Assembly: GCF_014930365.1 (NCBI RefSeq)
Contig: NZ_JABXWI010000023.1
Coordinates: 58,939-122,938 of the forward strand
From: Streptomyces caniscabiei
Lineage (GTDB): Bacteria > Actinomycetota > Actinomycetes > Streptomycetales > Streptomycetaceae
Direction: 5' to 3'
Length of the DNA stretch: 64,000 nt
In this document: positions 25,397 through 33,487 of the stretch, piece after piece
How the letters are laid out: each line of letters starts with the position of its first letter
Position numbering within the stretch: the stretch's first letter is position 1
The notes under the pieces: model-generated
Told to the model about the DNA's origin: nothing
Database searches by the model: none
The model's input: only the letters and a program-made list of their open reading frames with translations
Position numbers and translations under genes: made by a program

Positions 25397-26230
25397 CTAA
25401 CCCAGTTTCCGCAGGACTTCTGCGACGGTGGCCCGGTACGTCTGCAGTGCACGGAGTCCGGCGGTGTAGCGGTCATGGTGTCTGCTGATGTCCGCGACCT
25501 GCTTCTGTGCCCGGACGGTGTGCCAGACTTCGGCCGTGTGATGGCGGCGCTTGCAGATGACGTCGGCGGTGGCGGTGGCCCGTTCCCGTTGCGTGTGACG
25601 GGTGTTGCCGTCGCTGCCCCGCTGCCAGGCGGTGTCGGTGTACGCGGCAACGGGGTCGGGGTAGCGGCTGAATCCTTGTGCTGCCACACAGCGGGACCAC
25701 ACCTGCCACGCCGCACGCAGGCGCGGATCGCGCTTGACGGTCTTGTCGACCTCGATCGCCCGGGTGTCCGCGTAGAGCCAGTCCCGTTTGACGTCGATGC
25801 CCCGCATCAGCCGTCGGTTCGACTGCGCGCTGCACGTGGGGAAGTCTGCGTACTCGGCGTTGGTCATACGGCGGCCCTTCGGCCGCAGAGCGTGGGATTT
25901 CGCCGGGTCCCAGCCGTAGCCCCAACTGCGCGCGGCGGTGAGGTCCAGGACTCCGTAGTCGGTGCTGACCGCGGTGGCGATGAAGGGATCGCTGGGGTAG
26001 CGGGGGTCAAGCGGGAAGTCCGGGTGGCCGTGCTGGGCCATGCACTGCCGGATCAGCAACGCCGATGCCCGGTGCGTTCGTTGGTGGTCCTGAGAGGTGT
26101 AGCGGTATCGGTCGGCCGGCAGGGGGCCGAGGTCCGACGCCGTACGGACGACCTCCGGCTGCCCTGGAGCGGAGACACAGACCGCCGCCAGTATCGTCAC
26201 GACGCCCAGACGCCACCCCCGCATTGTCAT
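25397..26230 (-). CDS. Secreted protein of unknown function
   Basis: 277-residue protein. MTMRGWRLGVVTILAAVCVSAPG looks like a signal peptide, possibly with a Cys at 18. The mature part has four conserved-looking cysteines (IRQCMAQHG, DFPTCSAQS, WSRCVAAQGF, ADVICKRRH), suggesting two disulfides, and ends in a helix with TAGLRALQTYRATVAEVL. Such proteins are common in Streptomyces without known function. Start at 26230; the frame continues upstream but loses the signal peptide logic. Confidence 0.7.
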   Translation of the reverse strand: MTMRGWRLGVVTILAAVCVSAPGQPEVVRTASDLGPLPADRYRYTSQDHQRTHRASALLIRQCMAQHGHPDFPLDPRYPSDPFIATAVSTDYGVLDLTAARSWGYGWDPAKSHALRPKGRRMTNAEYADFPTCSAQSNRRLMRGIDVKRDWLYADTRAIEVDKTVKRDPRLRAAWQVWSRCVAAQGFSRYPDPVAAYTDTAWQRGSDGNTRHTQRERATATADVICKRRHHTAEVWHTVRAQKQVADISRHHDRYTAGLRALQTYRATVAEVLRKLG

Positions 26231-26537
26231 GCGCAGGGATGGTAGCGAACAGTGTGGCCCCGCCGGCCACGACCCCCGGCAACCCATCCACGCCCGCCCA
26301 AGACTCCAGGCCGACGGACGCGGTACCGCCGTGCGTGTTGACGTGTTGACGTGGTGTCGGGATGACGGGGGGAAGCGGGCGACGTCCTTGTCGCGGGCTT
26401 CGGTGTCTGGTGTTCGGCACGTCGGCGCGCCTGACCAGGGCCTGTCGAAACCCTCACAACCGGCGCCGCCGGTTCCCAATATCCCGGCGGTAATCTCGGC
26501 GCCGACCGAGTCACTCCTGTATAAGGGGGAAACACTC
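26231..26537. other. 307-base divergent intergenic region
   Basis: Lies between the secreted protein start (minus strand) and the peptidoglycan-binding protein (plus strand). No gene seen; promoters for both are expected. AGGGGGA precedes the right-hand ATG. Confidence 0.4.
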
Positions 26538-27005
26538 ATGGTTTCGAGAACACTCACGAAAGCGGTGTTAGGTACTCTCACCGCAGCCGCCCTCAGCATC
26601 GGCACTCTCGCTGGTGCCACCACAGCCGCAGCCGCTCCCGCGCAGAAGGTCCCCACCCAGACCGCCGCCATTCTGGCCGTGAACAACCTGGGCCTGACCA
26701 CTTGGGAGGCCCAGAGCGTTCAGTGCTACGTCCGTGACGCCGCGCCCGTGGGCAAGTACAACCCGGGCGCCATCGACGGTCAGCTCGGCACCAACAGCTG
26801 GAAGGCCTGGCAGCTCTTCCTCAACGACCGTGGATACAACGCCGGAACCGTCGACGGAGACGTCGGCCCCAACACCATCCGCGGCCTCCAGCGCTTCCTC
26901 GTCTACCTCGGCTACGACACCGGCGGCATCGACGGCGACGCGGGCCCCAAGACCAGGGCCGCCTGGAAGGCGTTCTCCCACCTCACCGACGGCTGGTGCT
27001 CCTGA
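26538..27005 (+). CDS. Secreted peptidoglycan-binding protein with a TTA codon
   Basis: 155 residues. Signal peptide MVSRTLTKAVLGTLTAAALS...TTAAAAPA, then two to three PG_binding_1-type repeats: AIDGQLGTNSWKAWQLFLN, GTVDGDVGPNTIRGLQRFL, GIDGDAGPKTRAAWKAFS. Codon 11 (26568-26570) is TTA, a rare leucine codon that in Streptomyces is read only by the developmentally controlled bldA tRNA; expression is therefore likely tied to development. Two cysteines (QCYV and the C-terminal WCS) could form a disulfide. It probably binds the cell wall; no catalytic domain. Confidence 0.88.
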   Translation: MVSRTLTKAVLGTLTAAALSIGTLAGATTAAAAPAQKVPTQTAAILAVNNLGLTTWEAQSVQCYVRDAAPVGKYNPGAIDGQLGTNSWKAWQLFLNDRGYNAGTVDGDVGPNTIRGLQRFLVYLGYDTGGIDGDAGPKTRAAWKAFSHLTDGWCS

Positions 27006-27314
27006 CCACACGTCGCGGCGTACGACGGTAATCCGTACCGCGACCATCAAGCACTCCTCACTCCTCACTCCTCATTCCGTGATCTCCACGTCGACGGAGT
27101 AATGGGCGAGTCGCGGGCGAACAGGCGGCCCCTGCTGGCGGCCTGATCGCCTGCCACGCGTCTTGGGGAGGACGGGTCTGCTGGTCCGCGGAGTGAACTC
27201 CGCGACGACCACGGCGCCCCTTCTGTCCGTCCGGCGGTGGGCGGAAGGGCGTTCGTGGCGTCGGTGGGTTGACGCTGTGGACGAGGGCGCGGGAGGCGTC
27301 GCGGGCGGAGGCGA
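27006..27314. other. 309-base gap containing an inverted repeat
   Basis: No gene seen. The inverted repeat at 27187-27204 is described separately. A CTCCTCACTC-like direct repeat occurs near 27055-27075. Confidence 0.4.
27187..27204. repeat. Near-perfect palindrome CGCGGAGT-GA-ACTCCGCG
   Basis: Eight-base arms with a 2-base centre, 110 bases upstream of the small gene at 27315. Too compact a loop for a good terminator; more like a protein-binding site. Confidence 0.45.
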
Positions 27315-27455
27315 ATGGAATCCCTGATCATGGGCTACGGGCTCTTCGGAACCCATGCACTCGTGGGAGAGCGGCGCGGCTCGAACTCCGCGGAGCAGGA
27401 AGCCGCCATCAGGCGCCGCCTCGACCGCATGATCCAGGCCTGCCTGGACGACTGA
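27315..27455 (+). CDS. Possible small protein (46 residues)
   Basis: ATG preceded by GGCGGAGG at short spacing, reading MESLIMGYGLFGTHALVGE and then a charged helix (EQEAAIRRRLDRMIQACLDD). Codon third positions are G/C-rich as in real genes, and the sequence has a plausible hydrophobic-then-helical design. No family recognised. It could equally be a chance frame. Confidence 0.4.
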   Translation: MESLIMGYGLFGTHALVGERRGSNSAEQEAAIRRRLDRMIQACLDD

Positions 27456-27624
27456 TCCCGCTCGCCGTCAGCCGACTCCGGTGCGAGTGACGTCGTCGTA
27501 CCCGTGGATCCACTCCAACTGGTCGCGGACAATCCGCAAGTGCCGGATCACGCCTGTCGGCTCGGGTGCCGTCGGGCAGTGGTGTCGCATGGCACCAGCA
27601 CCAAGATCAGCACAAGCGCCAGGA

Positions 27625-28440
27625 TCAGTCTCTGCCGATCAACTCGGCGCGGTGCGCCGCGAAGTAGTCGACGACGGGGGTGGCCGGCTGGCCGGTGAGC
27701 CGTTGGACGGTGTGGGTGGTGATGTCGTACCAGCCATCGCGTTTTGCCGTGCCGGCTGCGCTCCACGCGTGAGCGAAGTGTTCGGGGAACCCCTGGCCCA
27801 TGAGTCGCTGGGGGTGTGCGGCGTCGGAGACCTCCTCGTAGCGTATGTGGCGGCCCGTGGCCTCGGACAGCGCGGCGGCGATGTCGGCGTCGGTCACCGC
27901 CTCCGGCCCCGTGACCTCAAGGATCTCTCCCTGGCTGCCGCCCTCGGCCAGGACGGCGGCGGCCACCGCGGCGCTGTCGTCGCGGGTGATGTGACCGATG
28001 CGTCCGTCCCGGCTGTTGCTGGGCAGAACCCCGGTGGCCACGGCCCGAGGGGCCACTCCGACCAGGTTCAGCATCTCGACCCACACGTTGAAGCGCAGCA
28101 CCGTGAACGGTAATCCGGATTCCACCAGCAGCCGCTCGGTTGCCCCGTAGTCGGGGACGAGGGGATTGGGGTGGCCGGGGTCGCCGGCGCGCGTGATGGA
28201 AGTGAAGAGGACGTGACCCACGCCCGCCTGCACGGCGGCGTCGATCGCTCGGACGTGCTTGGGCAGACGGTCGTCGGTTCCGATGCTGATGATCAGTAGC
28301 CGCTCCACCCCGTCGAGGGCCCGCACCAGCGCGTCCGGTTCGTCGAAGTCGGCATGGCGAGCGCGTACGCCCAGATCGGCGACCCCTTCCGGGGTGCGGG
28401 ACAACGCCAGGACGCGGGCGGCGTCGGTGCGTTGGACGAG
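27625..28440 (-). pseudogene. NmrA/SDR-type NAD(P)-binding protein lacking its N terminus
   Basis: The readable part starts QRTDAARVLALSRTPEGVADL and continues with NmrA-like motifs: LLIISIGTDDRLPKHVRAID, HVLFTSITRAG, YGATERLLVESGLPFTVLRF, and a C-terminal YFAAHRAEL. The nucleotide-binding GATGxxG loop that should start the protein is absent; instead the frame enters the terminator hairpin of the neighbouring small gene. No start codon with a ribosome site is visible at the 5' side. Best read as a gene that lost about 20-25 residues by deletion at that point. Confidence 0.7.
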
Positions 28441-28446
28441 ATGGCG

Positions 28447-28480
28447 CTGGTGGGCTCCGGGTGGATCCGGAGCCCACCAG
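28447..28480 (-). terminator. Strong hairpin downstream of the small hydrophobic gene
   Basis: CTGGTGGGCTCCGG (28447-28460) and CCGGAGCCCACCAG (28467-28480) form a perfect 14-bp stem with a 6-base loop, 17 bases past the stop of the 56-residue gene. It also marks the breakpoint of the truncated NmrA-type gene. Confidence 0.8.
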
Positions 28481-28496
28481 CCTGCTGCTGCTTGAC

Positions 28497-28667
28497 TTAC
28501 CAGCGATACCAGCGTCCCCGGCGGCCGCCTGCGTCCGCGGAGCGCATGACGAAGCCGAGCAGCCAGACGACCAGCACGATGACGGCGATCCACCACAGTG
28601 CCTTCAGCGCGAAGCCCGCGCCGAAGAGGATCAGAGCCAGCAGAAGAACGAGAAGCAGGGGAACCAT
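28497..28667 (-). CDS. Small hydrophobic membrane protein
   Basis: 56 residues, too short for many gene finders: MVPLLLVLLLALILFGAGFA then KALWWIAVIVLVVWLLGFVM and a short basic tail ending RGRWYRW. Two membrane helices in the pattern of the widespread Lmo0937-like hydrophobic proteins of Gram-positives. GGAGG lies 9 bases upstream of the ATG, and a strong terminator follows, which supports a monocistronic gene. Function unknown; related genes are often stress-induced. Confidence 0.8.
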   Translation of the reverse strand: MVPLLLVLLLALILFGAGFALKALWWIAVIVLVVWLLGFVMRSADAGGRRGRWYRW

Positions 28668-29130
28668 AGTTATCAACCTCCGTCGCTCCTCGTGCCCGGC
28701 AAATGCGAGAACACACGGTCGATTTCCTTGGTTTCTTCACTGCTCTTACGGGCACTCAACCCAGTTCCTCCACCGTGTCCACCTCGCCACCGGGTCGCGT
28801 ACCTCGGGGCGGCCGACAGGCTCACCGGTGTGCCACGTCCACCGCCCGTGAGAGCCGATCCCGTTCTCCTTCGTCCCAGCGCCTCTTGTTGGACATCTGG
28901 CCTGTGTGACAGGGTGGTTCACGCCCAGGACAGTTTGTAACCGGCTATCGGTTTGCACAGGTCCTGGCGTTGCCCGCTCACTCCCACAAGGCGGTCGTGC
29001 GGCACGCCCAGGCGGTCACCACCGCGAGGCCCCGCTCTCCGCACTGCCACAGCCAGGTCCGCGCTGCCGCTGTTCCCGCATCGGCTCGGGATGAGGCTGC
29101 CCAGCACGCCTGGGAGAAGGAAAGCCCCCT
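28668..29130. other. 463-base intergenic region
   Basis: No convincing gene. Frames here lack family signals. It must carry the promoter of the hydrophobic protein (left) and of the sigma/anti-sigma/lectin protein (right). Confidence 0.4.
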
Positions 29131-30693
29131 GTGTCTTCCGCTCACCGGTTCCCCGCAAGCGTGGGCCCCGACCCCGAGACCGCTCCGGGGATGTCCGACG
29201 ACGCCCTCGTCGCCGCGCTGAGAATGTCCCGGACCATCGAGGGCACCACTCCTGTCGCGGCGCTGATCGCGCGACATGGCCCGTCGGTCTCCGACTACGC
29301 GGAGATCTGCGCCTCCGGTTCCCCCGCCCTCGCGCGAGCGTTCGCCTCCGCGGCGTTCCGCCGGGTGGTGCAGGAACTCCAGAGAACCGGGCCCACCGGC
29401 GCCCTGCGCCCCCGCCTCCTCGTCACCGTCCGGGAGGCCGTGCGAGCGCGGTCACGGACCGGGAGCGCCTCGGGGCTGTCGTACGACCAGGCCGGGGCCG
29501 CCGACAGTGACAGGCCCCCCTCACGTTCGGTCGCCGAGAACCGGCACCTGAGCCACGTCTCTTTTCTGCAACTCCCGAGGACCACGCAGTACGTTCTCTG
29601 GCACATGGACGTGGAAGCCGAGCCGTGGGCCGTCCCCGCGGCCCTGCTCGGTATCGAAGGGGATATCACCCCCTTCGAGTTGGACCGGGCGCGGGAGCAG
29701 TTGCGATCGGCGCTCCTGCGTACGCATGTCGAGAATTCGGCTGGGAGACAGTGCCGGGACTACAGTCGGCTCCTTGACGCACCCTCACGCGGTGCAGGTT
29801 CCACGCTGCCCGAGGTGCAGGCGCATCTGGATCAGTGTGCCTACTGCCGCCACGCCGCCGAACAGCTCAGGCTGTGTGCCGAGGAACCGGGCGTGCTGCT
29901 GGCGGAAGCCCTCCTCGGCGAGAGCGCTCATCCCTATCTGGCCGCGTGCCGGGCGCGTCCTTCGAGGACGGCGTCCGCTCCCACGGCCGCCGCCGGAGCC
30001 GCCGCCGGAGCCGATGTCGGTCCCGCAGGCACCCGGCACAGGTCGCGGGGGTCGGCCAGGGAGCGCAAGCCTCGTGCCACCCGCAGGGCCACGAAGATCT
30101 TCGTTGTCGGCATCGTTGCCGGTTCGGCTGCCGTCGCGGCAGCGCTTTTCGTGACCGGCACGTCGTCGCAGAACACCACACCGACTCCCCAGACACAGCA
30201 GCCCACGCCTACGCCCACGCCGTCGACCTCATCGCCGGCAGACTCGACCGCCCTCCCTGTCCCCCCGGAGAGCGGCAGACTGCGCAATGCTGCCGCCGAC
30301 CTGTGCATGGATGTCCGGGGAACACCGCCCGAACGTGGCGCAGAGGTCACGTTGTCCACCTGCTCGAGCGACAGTACGCAGCGGTGGACGTACCTTGAGG
30401 ACGGACTCCTGAGGAATCTCGCGGCACCGGATCTCTGCCTGGACGCCGGAGGGGACGACGAGGTGCTGGATCTGGAGTCCTGCGACTCCTCGGGCGACGT
30501 CTCCTTCGGTCTCCGCTTCGAGTTGAGCCCCGAAGGCGAACTCTTCACCCAGGACGAGGGGAACCTCGTGATCGTCCCCGCCTCGCCCGAGGCCGGCACC
30601 ATTCTGGTACCGAGCGCCCGCAACGGAGAGGCGAAACAGAGATGGCTGGTCGAGGCGATCTCTGGAGCGTCCACGACCGAGTCCGACACATGA
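29131..30693 (+). CDS. ECF52-like sigma factor fused to zinc-finger, membrane helix and ricin-type lectin domain
   Basis: 520 residues. Residues 25-90 resemble sigma region 2 (ALIARHGPSVSDYAEICASG, AFASAAFRRVVQEL) and 155-215 region 4 (FLQLPRTTQYVLWHMDVEAE, ALLGI, DRAREQLRSALLRTHVE). Next, CRDYSRLLDAP...VQAHLDQCAYC is an anti-sigma zinc finger (Hx3Cx2C). A membrane helix (IFVVGIVAGSAAVAAALFVTG, about 326-346) follows, then a Thr/Pro linker and a ricin-type trefoil (LCMDVRGTPPERGAEV, CSSDSTQRW, LCLDAGGDD). GTG start with AGAAGGAAAG upstream. The order fits the ECF52 group: a sigma factor with built-in anchor and sugar sensor. Both sigma parts are rather degenerate. Confidence 0.75.
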   Translation: MSSAHRFPASVGPDPETAPGMSDDALVAALRMSRTIEGTTPVAALIARHGPSVSDYAEICASGSPALARAFASAAFRRVVQELQRTGPTGALRPRLLVTVREAVRARSRTGSASGLSYDQAGAADSDRPPSRSVAENRHLSHVSFLQLPRTTQYVLWHMDVEAEPWAVPAALLGIEGDITPFELDRAREQLRSALLRTHVENSAGRQCRDYSRLLDAPSRGAGSTLPEVQAHLDQCAYCRHAAEQLRLCAEEPGVLLAEALLGESAHPYLAACRARPSRTASAPTAAAGAAAGADVGPAGTRHRSRGSARERKPRATRRATKIFVVGIVAGSAAVAAALFVTGTSSQNTTPTPQTQQPTPTPTPSTSSPADSTALPVPPESGRLRNAAADLCMDVRGTPPERGAEVTLSTCSSDSTQRWTYLEDGLLRNLAAPDLCLDAGGDDEVLDLESCDSSGDVSFGLRFELSPEGELFTQDEGNLVIVPASPEAGTILVPSARNGEAKQRWLVEAISGASTTESDT

Positions 30694-30840
30694 GGCCTTG
30701 CCGGACGACCGACCACGGCCTCCGCTGAACGGACCGACCGACTCCTGACTCCCGTCATGGGCGGTCGGTTGGGTCGTCCGCGGCCGTTGCAAGGTCCAGG
30801 CTGCGCTCCGGTGAGTGAGATCCTCGGTCCGGCTATGACA

Positions 30841-31350
30841 TCAGACCCGGTCGAACGGCTCCGCGTACGTGAAGACGCCTTGCAACGCAGGATCGTGGGC
30901 GGCCAGAGCACGGACCTGGAAGTACTCGCCCCACGAGGGGTCCGGTGCGGTGATGCTGTAGTCCGTGCTGGTGCGGAAACCGTAGCGGCTGTAGTACGCG
31001 GGGCTGCCGAGGAGGGCGACGAGGGGTTCGCCCAGGGCATCCGCTGCGCCGAGCACGGTGTGGACAAGCGCGAGGCCGACGCCGCGGCGCTGGTGGTCGG
31101 GGTGCACGCTGAGCGGGCCGAGGCCCAGGGCGGGGGCGGTGCCGACATGGCCCCGGGTGCAGACCACGTGACCCATTACCTCGTCCTTGCCGCTGAGTGC
31201 CACGAGCGACAGTTCTGGTATCCAGCCGTCGCAGGTGTGCCGCAGCACGTGAAAGAGCCACGCAATGGGTCCTTGTATGCGCCCGCGCCCGGACCGGACC
31301 GGTCTGGCCTGGTCCGGGCGCTGTCGTGGCCGCGGCCGTGGCTGCCGCAC
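30841..31350 (-). CDS. GNAT N-acetyltransferase with an atypical N terminus
   Basis: From residue 43 the protein is a clear YhbS-like acetyltransferase: WIPELSLVALSGKDEVMGHV, then LGLGPLSVHPDHQRRGVGLAL with the acetyl-CoA loop (RRGVG), and SPAYYSRYGFR. The first 40 residues are Arg/Pro/Gln-rich and do not look like the family's first strand and helix. The GTG at 31350 abuts the stop of the preceding NTF2-type gene. Either the 5' end has been replaced, or the true start is internal and the protein is shortened. Substrate unknown. Confidence 0.65.
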   Translation of the reverse strand: MRQPRPRPRQRPDQARPVRSGRGRIQGPIAWLFHVLRHTCDGWIPELSLVALSGKDEVMGHVVCTRGHVGTAPALGLGPLSVHPDHQRRGVGLALVHTVLGAADALGEPLVALLGSPAYYSRYGFRTSTDYSITAPDPSWGEYFQVRALAAHDPALQGVFTYAEPFDRV

Positions 31351-31731
31351 TCAGAACATGGTGTTGTCGTTGGCGCTTTTTTCGGGCACCTCCTGGATCA
31401 CGTCCCAGTGCTCGACGATCTTTCCGTCGGCGATGCGCCAGAAGTCGGCGACGGCCATGCCCCGGTCGCCGGGCTTGAGATGCAGGTTGCTGTGGGTGAC
31501 TACCAGGTCCCCTTCGGCGACCGCCCTCTTGATGTCCAGACGCAGGTCGGGGAACTGCCCGCGCAGCCAGTGGACGTAGCCGACGAACGCCTGCGGACCG
31601 TCCTGCGCCTCCGGGTTGTGCTGGGTGTACGTCTCGCCGAGATGCGCGGCGGCGGCCTCTTCCGGCTGGTACTGGTTGAACGCCTGCTCGTAGAACGCGA
31701 TGACGAGTGCTTTGTTGTCGGCAGCTGACAC
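31351..31731 (-). CDS. SnoaL/NTF2-fold protein
   Basis: 126 residues: NKALVIAFYEQAFNQYQPEE, TQHNPEAQDGPQAFVGYVHW, FPDLRLDIKRAVAEGDLVVTH, VADFWRIADGKIVEHWDVIQ. This is the SnoaL-like polyketide cyclase subfamily of the NTF2 fold, in which His and Asp/Glu line a hydrophobic pocket. GTG start with GGAGAG 4 bases upstream. It lies inside the 3' part of the longer upstream reading frame and is followed immediately by the GNAT gene. Probably a small isomerase/cyclase or a ligand-binding protein. Confidence 0.88.
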   Translation of the reverse strand: MSAADNKALVIAFYEQAFNQYQPEEAAAAHLGETYTQHNPEAQDGPQAFVGYVHWLRGQFPDLRLDIKRAVAEGDLVVTHSNLHLKPGDRGMAVADFWRIADGKIVEHWDVIQEVPEKSANDNTMF

Positions 31732-32177
31732 GGGGCTCTCCTGTCTTCCTGTGCTGGATGGTGCGTCTGGACGGTCATGGCGTCGCGGACGAGGGCCGTA
31801 TCGACGAACTGCTCGAAGTGGACGATCAGGCCGCCACGGACGACGAAGTGGTGGGCGACGCGAACGTCGATCGGCTTGCCGGTGGCCCTGTTGGTGGCGG
31901 TGTAGCGGGCGAGGACGACGACGTTCTCGCCGTCTACGACGTAGGTGTCGTCGTGCGTGGCCCAGCCGTCCCAGTCCTTGCCGAGCTGTTCCATGACGTT
32001 GGAGGTGACGCCGTCGGGGGTGCGGTACGTGCCGGCGAGCGGGAAGCCGGCCATCTCGGTCCACTCCACATCGGGGGCGAGGGTGGCGCGCAGGGAGGTG
32101 AGGTCACCGGCGGCGGAGGCCAGGTACTGATGGCGTACGACGTCGGCGGGCGCGGTGGAGGCGCCGAAGTCGTTCAT
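31500..32177 (-). CDS. NTF2-fold protein with an over-long 3' reading frame
   Basis: Residues 1-135 are a second SnoaL-like domain: ADVVRHQYLASAAGDLTSLR, LAPDVEWTEMAGFPLAGTY, YTATNRATGKPIDVRVAHHF, GLIVHFEQFVDTALVRDAMT. The expected stop after about residue 145 is absent, so the frame runs 232 bases into the next gene, giving an Arg/Ser-rich tail that is only an out-of-frame shadow. Start at ATG 32177, 5 bases past the MBL gene stop, so the two are co-transcribed. A lost stop or small indel is the likely cause. Confidence 0.75.
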   Translation of the reverse strand: MNDFGASTAPADVVRHQYLASAAGDLTSLRATLAPDVEWTEMAGFPLAGTYRTPDGVTSNVMEQLGKDWDGWATHDDTYVVDGENVVVLARYTATNRATGKPIDVRVAHHFVVRGGLIVHFEQFVDTALVRDAMTVQTHHPAQEDRRAPCQLPTTKHSSSRSTSRRSTSTSRKRPPPRISARRTPSTTRRRRTVRRRSSATSTGCAGSSPTCVWTSRGRSPKGTW

Positions 32178-32182
32178 GCCGG

Positions 32183-32989
32183 TCAGCCCCACTTCATCTC
32201 GCCCTTGGCGACCTTCGCGCCGATCTGGGCGGCGATCAACATGCCGTTGTCGGGATAGCGGGCCACGAGCGCCTTGGTCAGGGCGGCGCCGTCGGCCGCC
32301 TTGCCCAGCTCCTCCTCGAAAGCGAGCAGGTAGTCGCGGGTGGCGGTGATGGCGGACGCGTCGGCCGGGGTGTTCGGCAGGCGGTGGCCGGGGACGACCA
32401 ACTCGGGCTGCAGGGCGGCCATCTCGTCCAGGAGGTCGATCCAGGCGGCGCGGTCACCGGGGGTGGGGGTGTCGGCGACCCAGACGTGTTCCTGCTGGAA
32501 GAGCAGGACGCCGCCGAGCAGGGCGCGGGACTCGGGCTGCCACAGGTAGTGGCGGTCGGGCAGACCGGCGGGGCCACCTTTGAGCTGGAAGGTATGACCT
32601 TCGAGGGAGAGGTCGCCGGTCAGTGGCTGGATGTCCACCAGTCGGGTGGGCAGGTTGGCCCCGAGCGCGGCCCAGGCCTTGAGCTTGCCCTCGTAGGAGT
32701 CCTTGATGTGTTCGATCACCAGCGGGGTGGCGACGAAGGCCGCGTCGGGGAAGGCGTCGGCGACGACTTCGGCGCCGAAGTAGAAGTCGGGGTCGGCGTG
32801 GGAGACGAAGACGGTGGTCAGGGTCTTGCCGGAGTCGAGGATCTCGGCGGCCAGGCGGTGGCCGTCGGCGCGGGTGAAGGCGGCGTCCACCAGCAGCGCC
32901 TCCGTCTCACCGGTGACCAGGGTGGCGGTCTTGTTCCTGCTGCCGGCCGGGAAGTCCAGATCGAGGACCGTGAAGGACAAAGTGCTCAT
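32183..32989 (-). CDS. MBL-fold metallo-hydrolase
   Basis: 268 residues. The metallo-beta-lactamase metal site reads FVSHADPDFYFG (residues 59-70), where the usual final His of HxHxDH is replaced by Phe, a pattern common in this vicenistatin-like subfamily that uses 'HxDPDxYF'. Later ligands: PDRHYLW, and VVPGHRLPN near residue 195. Start ATG at 32989. Between the DsbA-like pseudogene and the NTF2 pair, all on one strand, so originally one operon. Substrate unknown. Confidence 0.85.
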   Translation of the reverse strand: MSTLSFTVLDLDFPAGSRNKTATLVTGETEALLVDAAFTRADGHRLAAEILDSGKTLTTVFVSHADPDFYFGAEVVADAFPDAAFVATPLVIEHIKDSYEGKLKAWAALGANLPTRLVDIQPLTGDLSLEGHTFQLKGGPAGLPDRHYLWQPESRALLGGVLLFQQEHVWVADTPTPGDRAAWIDLLDEMAALQPELVVPGHRLPNTPADASAITATRDYLLAFEEELGKAADGAALTKALVARYPDNGMLIAAQIGAKVAKGEMKWG

Positions 32990-33022
32990 CGTCAGTGCTC
33001 CGTGCAGGTGGTGGGGGCGGGT

Positions 33023-33487
33023 TCAGGAGAGGGCGGCCATCGCTGGTCGATGTCTCGGCGGTGGCGTGGCCGCGGGCCAGGGGGACGAGGCGTGCGCCGT
33101 CCACTGCCGGGAGGGCGGGGACACCGGAGACGCCCAGTTCGGCTCGGCGGCGTCGGCGTCCAGGCCGGCCTGAGCGGCGATCTTCCGGTAGGTCGCCGGG
33201 TCGCACAGGCTCAGACCGTCGACGTAGAAGGCTCGCTGAAGGGCGGTTCCCCACTCCGCCGCACGCTCAGGGGCCGCCAAGCGCAGGTCCGCGACGCCAC
33301 GGGCGGCGGCCTGCGAGGCCATCAGAAACGAACCGTCGGGGATCAGCCATACGCAGTCCTCGCCGAACTCCACGCCGGGCAGCTCGGGATGCCGGGACGT
33401 GGACTCGCGGGAGGTGAACTCGCTCAGCGTTGCCGAGAAGCCGTGCGACCATCCGCAGTAGGCATCGAAGACGTAAACGAGCTTCAT
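33023..33487 (-). pseudogene. DsbA-family (FrnE-like) protein, frameshifted with an internal deletion
   Basis: Starts normally: MKLVYVFDAYCGWSHGFSAT with the CxxxH thioredoxin-fold active site, after GAGG. After RHPELP about 35 residues that normally precede GxEFGE..L are missing. The frame then reads FGEDCVWLIPDGSFLMASQA, LQRAFYVDGLSLCDPATY, GLDADAAEPNW. From about 33160 the family sequence (ELGVSGVPALPAVDGARLVP, ARGHATAE) continues in another frame, and near 33045 the frame shifts again to end MAALS. Two frameshifts plus one deletion make it inactive. Confidence 0.8.

Noticed and set aside
28668..29130. Possible transposase remnant
   Set aside because: I looked for DDE-type or IS end signals and found none that I could support.
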